Both the position numbers and the translations under genes were made by a program. This document shows positions 44,099-52,199 of a DNA stretch of 64,000 bases, one piece after another. Every line of letters begins with the position of its first letter. The first letter of the stretch is position 1. The stretch lies in assembly GCF_043197795.1 (NCBI RefSeq), contig NZ_JBICTU010000009.1:124001-188000 (forward strand). Reading direction: 5' to 3'. Under the pieces are notes generated by a model that made no database searches, was not told the DNA's origin, and saw nothing but the letters and a program-made list of their open reading frames with translations. The stretch comes from Sphaerisporangium sp040649355. Its GTDB lineage: Bacteria > Actinomycetota > Actinomycetes > Streptosporangiales > Streptosporangiaceae.

Positions 44099-44188
44099 GG
44101 AGGCTTCGCCTAGTCAGGTCTATGGCGCCGCACTGCTAATGCGGTTTGGGTCTACAGCCCATCCGGGGTTCAAATCCCCGAGCCTCCG
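44099..44188 (+). tRNA. tRNA-Ser (anticodon GCU)
   Basis: Acceptor GGAGGCT pairs with AGCCTCC, discriminator G; CCA is not encoded. Anticodon loop CTGCTAA between CCGCA/TGCGG arms gives GCU. Long variable arm (GTTTGGGTCTACAGCCCA) is typical of tRNA-Ser; T-loop TTCAAAT. It is followed by a strong terminator and an integrase remnant, so it probably served as an attachment site. Confidence 0.96.
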
Positions 44189-44194
44189 CACTTC

Positions 44195-44231
44195 AAAGGC
44201 CCTCTCCCGTTATCGGGACGAGGGCCTTTTT
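44195..44231 (+). terminator. Rho-independent terminator after tRNA-Ser(GCU)
   Basis: AAAGGCCCTC, a loop with an inner TCCCG/CGGGA stem, then GAGGGCCTTTTT: a textbook hairpin with five T's, 7 nt after the tRNA. Confidence 0.92.
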
Positions 44232-44368
44232 GATCTTCGCAGAGGGTCATAGTTCACGCCCTGCTCGACGTGGAGCGTCCCTGCGGTGTGCCTCGCATCG
44301 TGAAGCCGAGCGTCACGCAGACCGGCCTTCGCGAGGATCGACTTCCACACCTTTTGTTCTGTTATGTA
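44210..44368 (-). pseudogene. Tyrosine recombinase (phage-type integrase) remnant
   Basis: A 52-codon open stretch bounded by stops reads VWKSILAKAGL and RLHDARHTAGTLHVEQGV. The latter is the catalytic H-x-x-R box of actinobacterial tyrosine integrases. The upstream catalytic Arg region is missing after a stop at 44371, and the final Tyr region is replaced by sequence running into the tRNA terminator. It is what remains of an integrase whose element once used the adjacent tRNA-Ser gene. Confidence 0.75.
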
Positions 44369-44466
44369 TCAAGCGGCGGCGCGCCGCGCCGCCGTACCCG
44401 GCCCTCCACCCGCCCGCCGTCCGGGCGTGCGGCGTGGGCACCGGTCGCGGCCGGCGGCGCCTCTCA

Positions 44467-44772
44467 TTAGCGTCGTCGCTGCCACCATGGCCATTCGGGC
44501 GAGGCGTGTGGGTCCGGCGACGTTCGAGCGACGAAGCGTCTGTCGATAGGGAGAACCAAGGCGTACAGGTACGGCTTAGCCCAACGCGGCAAAGCGATGA
44601 TCGCTTGTTCGAGCCGCCGGCGTGGCCCGTCTCCGCAACACTCGGGGCACACGCACGCAGGTGCGATCCGGTCGGCGGTGCCGGGGACGACCGCTTGCGT
44701 CCAAGCCAGCAATGCCGCCGCCACCTCACCCGGCCGCATACGGGTGTGCTCCAATGTGATCACTGCGGCCAT
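44467..44772 (-). CDS. Hypothetical protein of the former integrated element
   Basis: About 101 aa if started at the ATG at 44772 (a GTG at 44763 also works). Contains TRMRPGEVAAALLAWTQ, a CVCPECCGD cysteine cluster, RRRLEQAIIALP and PHASPEWPWWQRRR. The charged/Trp-rich ending reminds me of small accessory proteins of actinomycete integrative elements (recollection only). Not assigned to a family. Coding bias is fair; it may be intact or residual. Confidence 0.45.
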   Translation of the reverse strand: MAAVITLEHTRMRPGEVAAALLAWTQAVVPGTADRIAPACVCPECCGDGPRRRLEQAIIALPRWAKPYLYALVLPIDRRFVARTSPDPHASPEWPWWQRRR

Positions 44773-45441
44773 GGCCCGGCGTCCGAGACCGGGGACATGG
44801 TGGATCGAGGCTCTGTGGGTTCCGCACACCGATCCTCGTGCGCGGACCGCAGAAGGGCGCCTACGCGGCATGGCCCTTTCTGATCGAGGTCATGGCGTTG
44901 ATGATCGCATACCGAGAAGTCGGCTTTCAGGTCTGAGCAGGGGATCATCACCCTCACGATCGCATGATGGCCGCTGATCTCCGCTCAGGGCCGCAAGACA
45001 GGAAGATCAGGCCATACGTCCCCACGAGGCGCGATCGGCCGCCGAAACGGCACGCATCGTCGGGATCACGGCCCGTGACGACGAGTTCCCAGTTGCAGTT
45101 CTAGTTGCAATCCAGCCCCGTTCAACCCCGTTCCGGAGAGACCGGCCGCGCCCGTTGGTCCAGGCGGGACTGATCGGGACGGGCAGGATCAGAGCTGCTG
45201 ATGCGGTTTGGGTCCCGGGCCCGGGTGAGCGCATGCGTACCGTCCCGGCCTGATCGCCGGGACCGGCCTCATCCTGCAACCGGTGGAGCGCGTGAAGTCA
45301 ACCCTTAAAGTCTGCAATCACCGCGAAGTGACTTTAAGCGGATCACAAGGATGATCAGCCAGTGTGGGCAGGGCCGAAACGGTGGGCGCTGTACCTCGGA
45401 ATGGTCACTCCCACTCCACGAGCCATGTGAGGTGACTGGCG
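44773..45441. other. Gene-poor stretch of the island
   Basis: Only weak coding traces. On the + strand 44820-44936 reads FRTPILVRGPQKGAYAAWPF to a stop, a possible gene fragment. On the minus strand about 45007-45170 encodes a tail with ERGWIATRTATGN, part of the long repeat described separately. A 9-bp inverted repeat (CTTAAAGTC 45304-45312 and GACTTTAAG 45330-45338) precedes the next gene by about 100 bp and may be an operator. Confidence 0.35.
45074..45150 (+). repeat. Island-border repeat, copy A
   Basis: About 75 bp, similar to the reverse complement of 51855-51932. The central 34 bp (45091-45124) are identical in both copies and contain a direct duplication of AGTTGCA. Read on the minus strand, the copy encodes ERGWIATRTATGN. 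Confidence 0.75.
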
Positions 45442-46905
45442 ATGGATAACAGAAGTGAAATAGAAGTCCGATGGCTTGACTGGCGCGATGCCGGCGAAGA
45501 GATCCTCGCCGTTCGAAGACGCGTTTTCACCGACGAACTAGGCTGGCAAGAGAACAGGTTACACCACGAGAGAGATCCAGAGGGCCTTCACCTTTGCGCC
45601 ATATCCGATGGCAAGATCGTGGCGGTCATCTCCGCGTACGTCTACGAACCGGGGGCACCCGACCTGGCCGCCATGGAGCTGCCGGAGACGGGCGGGCTCA
45701 CGGTTGAGATCGGCAAGCGAGTTGGACTTCCGACCCATCGGGGCGCCCTTATCAGCGCAGAGATGGCGACCTCGATGGTGCGTCAGATCTGTGAGGCGCT
45801 ACGGCCGTCCCGTTTCTTTCTCATTGTGCGCGTGAGCGCACAGCCGTATCTCATCGATCGATACGCCAGAAGGAATTTCGTCTACCATACCGAGGTCGGC
45901 TCGGGCGACGACGCGGTCGCCGTAATGAAGGTAGAGGGCGAGGAGGCCCTGGAGGAGTTCTACCTCAAGCACCGAGATCTCGCCAGGGAGCACTCGTGCA
46001 CCGGCAGCGCCGTGTCCGTTCCCTCGCTTGTCAGGTTTCTCGCGGACAACGGGCGTGACGATCTCCTGGCGGTGGAGCGCCTCGCGGAGGAGAACCATTA
46101 CCTCGAATTGCTGGCCGTCCAGACGGAGGCGCCCCGTCTGACGGCCCAGGGCCGTTTGATACTCGCCGAGCAGCGACCCCGCCTGGCCGCGACACCGTTC
46201 GTGCCCGCGCCCGCGTCGCTGGTGGACATCGGGAGCGGGCCTGGGGAGTATCTCGCGGCGATCGCGAAGGAGGAGCCACTCGCCGGCTACCGCGTGCAGG
46301 GCGTCGAACCCGCGCCCCAACTGCTCGCCAGAGCCCGATCGAACTTCCCGGAGTGCGATTTCCGGCAAGGTACCGCTTACGCCACAGGTGAGGCTGATGC
46401 ATCACACGACGTGGTCACGTCGCACTTCCTGTTCGTGCATCTTCGCAGTCCGGATCTTGCCCTGCTCGAAATGCGCCGGATCTTGCGGCCCGGTGGGCTT
46501 CTGTATGTGGTCGACGTCAACGACGCCAGTTTCTCCGCCCCTGAGGCGATCCAGCGCGTGGTCAGGGCCTACGACCGCAACTATGTCGGCGATCGCCTGG
46601 TCATGAGCGACCTGCCGAATCGTGCCGCGGAGTTCGGCTTCGAACTCGTCCGGCATTTCTCCACAACGCTCGGGAACGCGGGGGACGCCCAGCCGGGCTT
46701 CGGTCCGGACAGGATCCGTCTCGGACACGCTGACGCGTGGAATCTGTTGTCGTTCGTACGCTCACAGAGCGGCATCGAGCAACTGTTCAAGGAAGCCGAG
46801 GACTACTACTTCAGCACCAATTCTGAAATCAGCATCAATCTCGAAACTCAGATCTACCGGCTCTCTCCCGCCCCGGAAGAGAGCGTCGGCCGCGACCTTT
46901 CGTGA
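45442..46905 (+). CDS. Fused GNAT-like acyltransferase and SAM-dependent methyltransferase
   Basis: 487 aa, with GTGAGGTG before the ATG. The N-terminal ~190 residues resemble an acyl-homoserine-lactone-synthase/GNAT fold (EILAVRRRVFTDELGWQENR, VEIGKRVGLPTHRG, RFFLIVRVSAQPYLIDRYARR). The C-terminal ~260 residues are a class I methyltransferase: motif I LVDIGSGPGEYLAAIA, acidic VQGVEPAPQLLARARS, and post-motif EMRRILRPGGLLYVVDVND. Codon use is less GC-extreme than the core genes, in line with transfer. Substrate unknown; modification of a small molecule is a guess. Confidence 0.75.
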   Translation: MDNRSEIEVRWLDWRDAGEEILAVRRRVFTDELGWQENRLHHERDPEGLHLCAISDGKIVAVISAYVYEPGAPDLAAMELPETGGLTVEIGKRVGLPTHRGALISAEMATSMVRQICEALRPSRFFLIVRVSAQPYLIDRYARRNFVYHTEVGSGDDAVAVMKVEGEEALEEFYLKHRDLAREHSCTGSAVSVPSLVRFLADNGRDDLLAVERLAEENHYLELLAVQTEAPRLTAQGRLILAEQRPRLAATPFVPAPASLVDIGSGPGEYLAAIAKEEPLAGYRVQGVEPAPQLLARARSNFPECDFRQGTAYATGEADASHDVVTSHFLFVHLRSPDLALLEMRRILRPGGLLYVVDVNDASFSAPEAIQRVVRAYDRNYVGDRLVMSDLPNRAAEFGFELVRHFSTTLGNAGDAQPGFGPDRIRLGHADAWNLLSFVRSQSGIEQLFKEAEDYYFSTNSEISINLETQIYRLSPAPEESVGRDLS

Positions 46906-47052
46906 TATTCACCTGGTCCGCGTGAGTGTTTCGCCCGTGTTCGCGGCGCACAACGCTCATCACACCACCGCTGGGTGTGCCGGGCCAGCACGAAACCGGC
47001 CCGGCGGAGTCCCAAGAGTGCGGTAATCCGCACGTGAGGGGAGCGGGATGGG

Positions 47053-47574
47053 CTACATCTCGGAGTTCTTGGCGGCTTGTTCGACGTTCTGGCGGATTCG
47101 CTCGATCTCCGCCTGGGTTACATTGAGGGTGCCGAATTCCTTGACCGCCTGGTAGTACGTCCATGCGATGCCGTTGCAGGTGTTCCTTGGGATGGTGGAG
47201 TATCCCGCGCAGACCTGCTTCATGTCGAAGTAGAACGCGTCGTCGATGTGCGACTTGTTCGCCGGGAACTGGTTCACCGCCTTGTAGTTGCGGTAACCGA
47301 AGTCGTGGCGACGGCATGGCATTCTGAAGTCGAAGCCGAGCGGCTGGTCGGGGCTGGTCGAACAGAGGTCGGTCGACCAGTCGAAGGCATAGTCGGCCCA
47401 GCTCGCCTGGTTCTGCCAGGCAGAGCGCCAGCTGGCTGCGCTGGCCGCCGTGGGCTGGGAGAACGTGGAAAGTGCGGCGATCTTTTGCTCCAGTGTCACC
47501 GCGTAGGCGGGCAGCGTTAATCCGATTAATGTGACGAGGGAGAGGGCGGCGGTCGCGAGGGCTCGTTTGAGCAT
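47053..47574 (-). CDS. Secreted prokaryotic phospholipase A2
   Basis: 173 aa with a Sec signal peptide (about 1-25, ending PAYA). The catalytic PLA2 helix CRRHDFGYRNYKAVNQF has the His-Asp pair; paired cysteines (CSTS, CRRH, CAGY, CNGI) make two disulfides as in Streptomyces PLA2. Needs Ca2+ and releases fatty acids from phospholipids. Length fits the family. Alone on its strand. Confidence 0.93.
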   Translation of the reverse strand: MLKRALATAALSLVTLIGLTLPAYAVTLEQKIAALSTFSQPTAASAASWRSAWQNQASWADYAFDWSTDLCSTSPDQPLGFDFRMPCRRHDFGYRNYKAVNQFPANKSHIDDAFYFDMKQVCAGYSTIPRNTCNGIAWTYYQAVKEFGTLNVTQAEIERIRQNVEQAAKNSEM

Positions 47575-47823
47575 GGGCTCTGCCTTTGTTTGGGGGGTGC
47601 CTCTCAGGGCAGGGTGCTACCACCGCCTACGATGAAGCGAAATATCCTGAAACGCTGGGACGGATCTTCGTGAAGATTGGCGCGGGCATTCGTAGATGAT
47701 CGCTCTTTACAACAATTACAACGTCCTGTAATGGCCTGTTCCGACAAGTCGAGCCGCGAGAGCGGGCACGCTGCGCGCTGATCGGCGTGGATCGCGGCGC
47801 GGCGCCCCGCGGCGGCTCGCAGG
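47575..47823. other. Intergenic, nothing recognised
   Basis: 249 bp upstream of the phospholipase and downstream of barstar. AT-richer around 47625-47735; presumably the phospholipase promoter. No RNA or repeat seen. Confidence 0.25.
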
Positions 47824-48201
47824 TCATGCGAGGGCGGTGGCGATTCGCAGGCGGAGTCGCGGTTCGTGGGTGGGGTCGGTGCGCAGGGTCAGGGTCAGGC
47901 CGGTGGGAGCGGCGTCGGCTAAGACGGACAGCAAGATGGCGAACTGTTCCGGGGGTTCGGCGCTGAGGAGTTCCTCGGCGTGGTCCACGATGAGGGCGAC
48001 GTTTCCGCTACTGGTCGCGTCGCGCAGGGAGTCGGCGAGAGCGTCCCAGTTGCGGCCGAAGTAGTCCGGAAAGCGCAGGACCCGCGCCGCCTCCTCGAAG
48101 AAGGCGGCGCGGGTCTGGCATGAGCGTCCGTCGACGACCGCCGGCGCTGGACCGGTCGACACCGTCAGCCATCGCGGCAGCGGACGTGCGGCGGATGTCA
48201 T
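47824..48201 (-). CDS. Barstar-like ribonuclease inhibitor
   Basis: 125 aa. The barstar core is clear: TRAAFFEEAARVLRFPDYFG and FGRNWDALADSLRDA, with the acidic helix that plugs the RNase active site, and VDHAEELL. It lies 7 bp downstream of the secreted RNase gene, a typical immunity position. It would protect the producer from the RNase before export. Confidence 0.93.
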   Translation of the reverse strand: MTSAARPLPRWLTVSTGPAPAVVDGRSCQTRAAFFEEAARVLRFPDYFGRNWDALADSLRDATSSGNVALIVDHAEELLSAEPPEQFAILLSVLADAAPTGLTLTLRTDPTHEPRLRLRIATALA

Positions 48202-48208
48202 GGGACTC

Positions 48209-48622
48209 CTAGAGCCTGTAGAAGTCGGTGTAGTGGTTCGGCGAGAACCAGACCACGCCGGTGCTGCGGTTCACGACGATCCGGTACGCGTCACGCGCGG
48301 CGCCTCGTGCCCGGGAGTACACGTCGTACTCGTAGTAGGTGGCGCCGCTGGGGAGCTGGCCCTCTCGGTTCTGGAATTGGCCGCCAGTGTAGTTGTACCT
48401 GCCGTCCGGCCAGGAGTACCAGCCAGCGGTGGTGGGGTAGCCCTTGGAGGACCAGGTCGCCTTGGCGGACCGTGCGTCGGAGCACCGGGAGATGGTGCAG
48501 GAGCTGATGACCGACGCGTCAGCGGGGGTGATGCCGACGACGCCGATCAGGGACGTGAACGCGGCGAGCATGACGATGAGCCGTGCCAGCCAGGAAGGTC
48601 GGGGGCGTTGCAGGGTGTGCAC
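48209..48622 (-). CDS. Secreted guanyl-specific ribonuclease (barnase/RNase Sa-like)
   Basis: 137 aa from the GTG at 48622, with AAGGAGG 6 nt upstream, a strong site. Signal peptide about 8-42 (LIVMLAAFTSLIGVVG). The mature part has GGQFQNREGQLPSGATYYEY, a catalytic-Glu strand YEYDVYSRARG, RIVVNRSTGVVWFSPNHYTDF and a C-terminal His, as in RNase Sa/N1 enzymes. It cleaves RNA after G. Forms a toxin/immunity pair with the barstar gene. Confidence 0.93.
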   Translation of the reverse strand: MHTLQRPRPSWLARLIVMLAAFTSLIGVVGITPADASVISSCTISRCSDARSAKATWSSKGYPTTAGWYSWPDGRYNYTGGQFQNREGQLPSGATYYEYDVYSRARGAARDAYRIVVNRSTGVVWFSPNHYTDFYRL

Positions 48623-49020
48623 GAGGCCTCCTTGCGGGGGATGCGAGGACCGACACCCGTCAGGATTGCTGTCGAATTGGGTCAAAGAAAGGCAAAGGTC
48701 TCCAAAGGTGCGATGAACTCTTTGTTGCTCCGGGCCGACGCCGAGCTCACGCCGCGCGTGATGGCCTCCCCTCGCCGTCCTGCCCGGTTCCATGTGATCA
48801 GCGAACGGGCGGTCCATCTGCCTCGCCGGGCCGTCCGATGACCAAGGAATGGGGGTCCTGTGGCCGTACCACGGGCTTGCCTCCTCGTCGCGGCTTCAGC
48901 CGGACCACACCCCGACAAATGGTGAAAAATCGTTCTCTAAGGCAGGGGGAACATCAATCCACCGCATGCGATCATGTCCTGGTCCAGGTGCCCCCTCCCT
49001 GGAGAACAGGCAGCGAGCCT
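48623..49020. other. Gene-free stretch
   Basis: 398 bp between the RNase and a short ORF. Frames here are Arg/Ser-rich shadows. An AT-rich patch CAAATGGTGAAAAATCG near 48915-48931 stands out. Contains the RNase promoter, not located precisely. Confidence 0.3.
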
Positions 49021-49164
49021 ATGGAAACGCCCCGTTCCGAGTCGCCACCGCTCCCGCGGCGGGACGAAGCCGTACGCTGCGCCGAGGCCGACGCCGACAG
49101 CCGTTGCGTTCTGCCCCCCGATCACCCGGGTGAGCACGTCTACCCCCGCCAGCCCGACACCTGA
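49021..49164 (+). CDS. Possible 47-aa Cys-containing protein
   Basis: ATG at 49021. VRCAEADADSRCVLPPDHPG resembles short Cys/His tags found in actinobacterial small proteins (C-x10-C-LPxDHxGxH). Not assigned to a family. Its ribosome binding site is not obvious, so treat as tentative. Confidence 0.35.
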   Translation: METPRSESPPLPRRDEAVRCAEADADSRCVLPPDHPGEHVYPRQPDT

Positions 49165-49222
49165 CCACGCCGTACCTGCGGTGATCGCGGGCGGAGCGTA
49201 CGCGCCGTGCTTGGATACGCGG

Positions 49223-49654
49223 GTGGCGACCCGTGGAGACGAGCAGGCCCGCGCGAGGATGAGAGACGCGCGGGTGGCCAGGCTGGGCACCGTCGGCGAG
49301 GACGGCACGCCGCACCTCGTCCCGGTGACGTTCTCCCTGGACGGCGATCGCATCGTGACCGCCGTCGACCACAAGCCCAAGAGCACCACCACCGGCCTGC
49401 GGCGGCTGCGGAACATCCGGGCCAACCCGAGGGTGTCCGTCCTGGTCGACCACTACGACGACGACTGGGCGACCCTGTGGTGGGTACGGGCCGACGGCGT
49501 CGCCACCATCGTCGAGCACGACGAGGAGCGACTCCCCGCCCTGGCATCGCTGGTCGCGAAATATCCGCAATATGCGGATCGTGTTCCTGAGGGGCCGGTC
49601 ATCCTGATCGAGGTCACCCGGTACGCGAGCTGGTCGTACTCCGGAGAGCTGTAG
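49223..49654 (+). CDS. PPOX-class, F420-dependent oxidoreductase-like protein (TIGR03668-like)
   Basis: About 143 aa from the GTG at 49223; no good ribosome binding site, so the start is uncertain. Split beta-barrel flavin/F420-binding fold: RVARLGTVGEDGTPHLVPVT, DHKPKSTTTGLRRLRNIRAN, RVSVLVDHYDDDWATLWWVR. These are characteristic of the TIGR03668 subgroup that uses F420. Substrate unknown. Its presence indicates an F420-producing host. Confidence 0.88.
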   Translation: MATRGDEQARARMRDARVARLGTVGEDGTPHLVPVTFSLDGDRIVTAVDHKPKSTTTGLRRLRNIRANPRVSVLVDHYDDDWATLWWVRADGVATIVEHDEERLPALASLVAKYPQYADRVPEGPVILIEVTRYASWSYSGEL

Positions 49655-49741
49655 TGCCTGCGGACGTACCCCGGGCAAGCTGGAGGAGTATCCAGTGCTC
49701 AGCCTGGCCGCGATCCTCCCCGGAAGAATAAGATTCCACCT

Positions 49742-50197
49742 ATGCGGATCTTCGCGAACCTGAGCGAGCTGAAGGCGGCCACCGGCGAGCACTTCGGGTA
49801 CACCGAGTGGCGTGAGGTCACCCAGGAGCAGGTCAACCTGTTCGCCGACGCCACCGACGACCACCAGTGGATCCACGTCGACATCGAGCGGGCCAAGGCC
49901 GGCCCCTTCGGCGGGCCGATAGCCCACGGCTACCTCAGCCTCGCCCTGCTTCCCTCCTTCATGATGGAGCTCTTCAGGGTGGAGGGCCTGAAGATGGGGA
50001 TCAACTACGGGCTCAACAAGGTGCGCTTCCCGTCGCCGGTGCCCGTGGGAGCGAAGATCCGCGCGGGCGCCGAGCTCCTGGACGTCAAGGGCACTCCGGC
50101 GGGCACGCATTCCAGTCTCCGCGTCACCGTCGAGGTCGAGGGCTCCAGCAAGCCCGCCTGCGTGGCCGAGAGCCTCTCGCTGTACGTCCCCGAGTAG
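49742..50197 (+). CDS. MaoC-family (R)-hydratase
   Basis: 151 aa hot-dog fold. Hydratase motif in FADATDDHQWIHVDIERA with the catalytic Asp and His, followed by GPFGGPIAHGYLSLAL. Acts on trans-2-enoyl-CoA or related thioesters. Ends 28 bp before the decayed response regulator, which is on the opposite strand. Confidence 0.93.
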   Translation: MRIFANLSELKAATGEHFGYTEWREVTQEQVNLFADATDDHQWIHVDIERAKAGPFGGPIAHGYLSLALLPSFMMELFRVEGLKMGINYGLNKVRFPSPVPVGAKIRAGAELLDVKGTPAGTHSSLRVTVEVEGSSKPACVAESLSLYVPE

Positions 50198-50224
50198 ACC
50201 ATCCACTTGGCCTGATTAGATCGT

Positions 50225-50652
50225 CTACGTCCCTGAGTACAGGATGGCCGCCTGGACGGGGCTGCGCAGGCCGAGTTCGCCCAGCATCCCGGCTGACGTG
50301 GGTCTTCGCCGTGGCCTCGGTCATGTCGAGCTCGCGGGCGATCTCCGCGTTCGACAGTCCGCGTGCCACGCAGGCCAGCACCTCGCGCTCGCGCGGCGTC
50401 AGGACCCCGAGGTCGTACGGCCTGCGCTCGCTCGTCCCGGCGAACTCCGCGATCAACCGCCGGGCCGTCCATGCGGGGGCATGCGGATGTCCATCAGGAC
50501 GACATCGGGTCGCGGCTCACGCCATCTGGACGGCCGCGTGCCCGTCTGCCGCCTCGCCGGCCACCTCGATGTCGGGGTGGCCTTCCAGGATCAGCACGAC
50601 GCCCGCACGCACCGTCGCATGATCATCGGCGGCCAGGATCCTGACCGGTTCC
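50225..50652 (-). pseudogene. NarL/LuxR response regulator, decayed
   Basis: Receiver start EPVRILAADDHATVRAGVVL and GHPDIEVAGEAADGHAAV is followed by a frameshift; RPDVVLMDIRMP is then read in another frame. About 60 codons of the receiver's second half are missing. RLIAEFAG and the HTH LTPREREVLACVARGLSNAE plus IARELDMTEATAKTHV appear in frame, then one extra G shifts the end, where MLGELGLRSPVQAAIL would close the helix. At least two frameshifts and one deletion make it inactive. A truncated histidine kinase at 52.9 kb may be its former partner. Confidence 0.85.
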
Positions 50653-51283
50653 CAGCCTTGGGTGCTGAGCAGCAGAGTCGCCACCACGTCCCCCGGCGTT
50701 TCCAGAAAATGAGGTCCTCGTCGTCGCCATTGACGAAGTGCAGAACGTGGTCCGTAGGATCGAATTCGACTCCAGACATCTCGCCCAGATGGGTCTCGCC
50801 CAGATGGGTAAGGACTGCCTGTCGGCCTCGGTAGCGTCCGACATAGCGGCGGGCTTGGGCCACGAAGAAATCTATGGTGGTGTCGTCCAGTACCGCGTTT
50901 GGGCTAACACCGATGAAGCGTGGCGGACTGAGAGGGCCGAACCGGCGGAGCTGTTGGGTGCCGTTCGCCCAATGCAGTCTCTTGGTGTCCGGGTCGTACA
51001 CTACGCAGTAGACGGGGATGTTCCCATTCGCCCAGGTGTCGACGTGCTGGCCGATAGGAACCGCGTAGCCGTTGCCTCGCCGCCATTTGTCCCCACCTTT
51101 GACCTGGACCTTGATCGTGTCGCTTGTGACATCCCCGTCGTCGGTGAAGGTGACGTAAAAGTCTTCACCAAAGTCGTTCTGCCCAGATATCTCTTGAACG
51201 ATGTGATCGTGATCTTCGAGCAGGGTGCGCAGCGCGTTTACGGCAGCCTGTCCTACGCGCCGCCCTTTCGAGATCTTCGGCAT
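50591..51283 (-). CDS. DUF4365 domain protein, C-terminus fused into the regulator pseudogene
   Basis: 230 aa. The N-terminal half has QAAVNALRTLLEDHDHIVQ, NDFGEDFYVTF and DTIKVQVKGGDKW, matching DUF4365, a restriction-endonuclease-like (PD-(D/E)XK) domain with D and Q-x-K catalytic residues. The last ~20 residues (AGNRSGSWPPMIMRRCVRAS) are read from the 5' end of the response-regulator pseudogene in another frame, so the original ending is lost. Often found in defence or mobile contexts (family knowledge). Confidence 0.75.
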   Translation of the reverse strand: MPKISKGRRVGQAAVNALRTLLEDHDHIVQEISGQNDFGEDFYVTFTDDGDVTSDTIKVQVKGGDKWRRGNGYAVPIGQHVDTWANGNIPVYCVVYDPDTKRLHWANGTQQLRRFGPLSPPRFIGVSPNAVLDDTTIDFFVAQARRYVGRYRGRQAVLTHLGETHLGEMSGVEFDPTDHVLHFVNGDDEDLIFWKRRGTWWRLCCSAPKAGNRSGSWPPMIMRRCVRASC

Positions 51284-51537
51284 ACCACCCTCCTAGAGGT
51301 TCCTCGCTGGCTTGGGGTAGATCCGGTCCAGCGTTGTCCTCAATCACCCTGCCTCACGCCTATGACATCGGACCTCGGAGAGGGACGTTGGAGCCTGCGC
51401 TGTCAGCTTGGGAAGTGCATTGGATCACGCCTCGTAGAGGCGCTGAGCTGGGCATTCGGCAGGTCATGAGTGACCGTGGTTGACCGCTCGTCACCCTGTC
51501 TAATGGCCGCTAATGGCACGAGCGGCAGGATGATCCG
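51284..51537. other. Intergenic, nothing recognised
   Basis: 254 bp between divergent genes; presumably promoters. No repeat or RNA seen. Confidence 0.2.
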
Positions 51538-51942
51538 GTGAAGCTGAACGAGAAGATCGCGGCGGGGATCGCGGAGGAGTACCTGGACCGGTGGCGACGT
51601 GTCGCGCGTTACGACGAGCTCGCCGTGATGGAAGAGAACGATGACAAGGACTGGGAGAACGTCATCGGCGAGGACGGCCAGGAGTACAAAATCCTCGCCT
51701 ACGTGCTTCCGCACGGCGGCGGGACACTCCGGATGGTGATCTCGGTGAACCACCGCAGGAAGGATCATGCGGCTGCTGACCCGCTGCTGCGGGAAGCGGT
51801 CATGCGCTCAGACGGCACTGTGACCACACCGGCGGATCTGGCCGAGCTGGAGGAGGGCGTGGCTGGTCCCTCCGAAACGGGTGAACGGGGCTGGATTGCA
51901 ACTAGAACTGCAACTAGGAACCGGCTGTCACGGGCAGGCTGA
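51538..51942 (+). CDS. Hypothetical protein ending in the island-border repeat
   Basis: 134 aa from a GTG. Acidic N-terminal half (AEEYLDRWRRVARYDELAVM, EENDDKDWENVIGEDGQEYK, ILAYVLPHGGGTLRMVISVN) looks like a real small domain, unassigned. The C-terminal GERGWIATRTATRNRLSRAG is encoded by repeat copy B and also occurs at copy A, so this tail was likely acquired. Confidence 0.5.
   Translation: MKLNEKIAAGIAEEYLDRWRRVARYDELAVMEENDDKDWENVIGEDGQEYKILAYVLPHGGGTLRMVISVNHRRKDHAAADPLLREAVMRSDGTVTTPADLAELEEGVAGPSETGERGWIATRTATRNRLSRAG
51855..51932 (-). repeat. Island-border repeat, copy B
   Basis: Reverse-complement match of 45074-45150; the identical 34-bp core is 51882-51915. About 270 bp from tRNA-Arg. 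Confidence 0.75.
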
Positions 51943-52170
51943 TCACAGTGATACGCGCGGTCCCGATGGGGCTCGGATCTCGTGCATGGTGATCACATCG
52001 CCTGGCTTGAGATGTCGCCGGTGTTCGAAGGTCAGGGGAAGCAATCTCACCGACCCGCACTCGCCCGGCTTCAGCGGATCACGACCTTCGACCCAGAGTC
52101 GGGCGATGCCGAGCAGAGGTTCACATCTACTGCTACACCCGAGGTTGAAATGACAAAGGGCGCTCCTTGT
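51943..52170 (-). pseudogene. EF-Tu-C-terminal-like beta-barrel protein fragment
   Basis: Open from a stop near 52176 to the TGA at 51943-51945, reading LLGIARLWVEGRDPLKPGEC then VRLLPLTFEHRRHLKPGDVI and TMHEIRAPSG. The pattern (PGxxG-VRLxPL, LxPGDVITMHE) matches the small beta-barrel proteins related to domain 3 of EF-Tu seen in actinomycetes (recollection). No start codon is available, so it is a 5'-truncated remnant. Confidence 0.5.
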
Positions 52171-52188
52171 GAATCAAGGAACGCCCTG
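52155..52188 (-). terminator. Terminator after tRNA-Arg
   Basis: On the minus strand AGGGCGTTCCTTG-loop-CAAGGAGCGCCCTTTG folds into a 13-bp stem with one mismatch, 12 nt past the tRNA. Confidence 0.8.
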
Positions 52189-52199
52189 GTCAGACTGTG

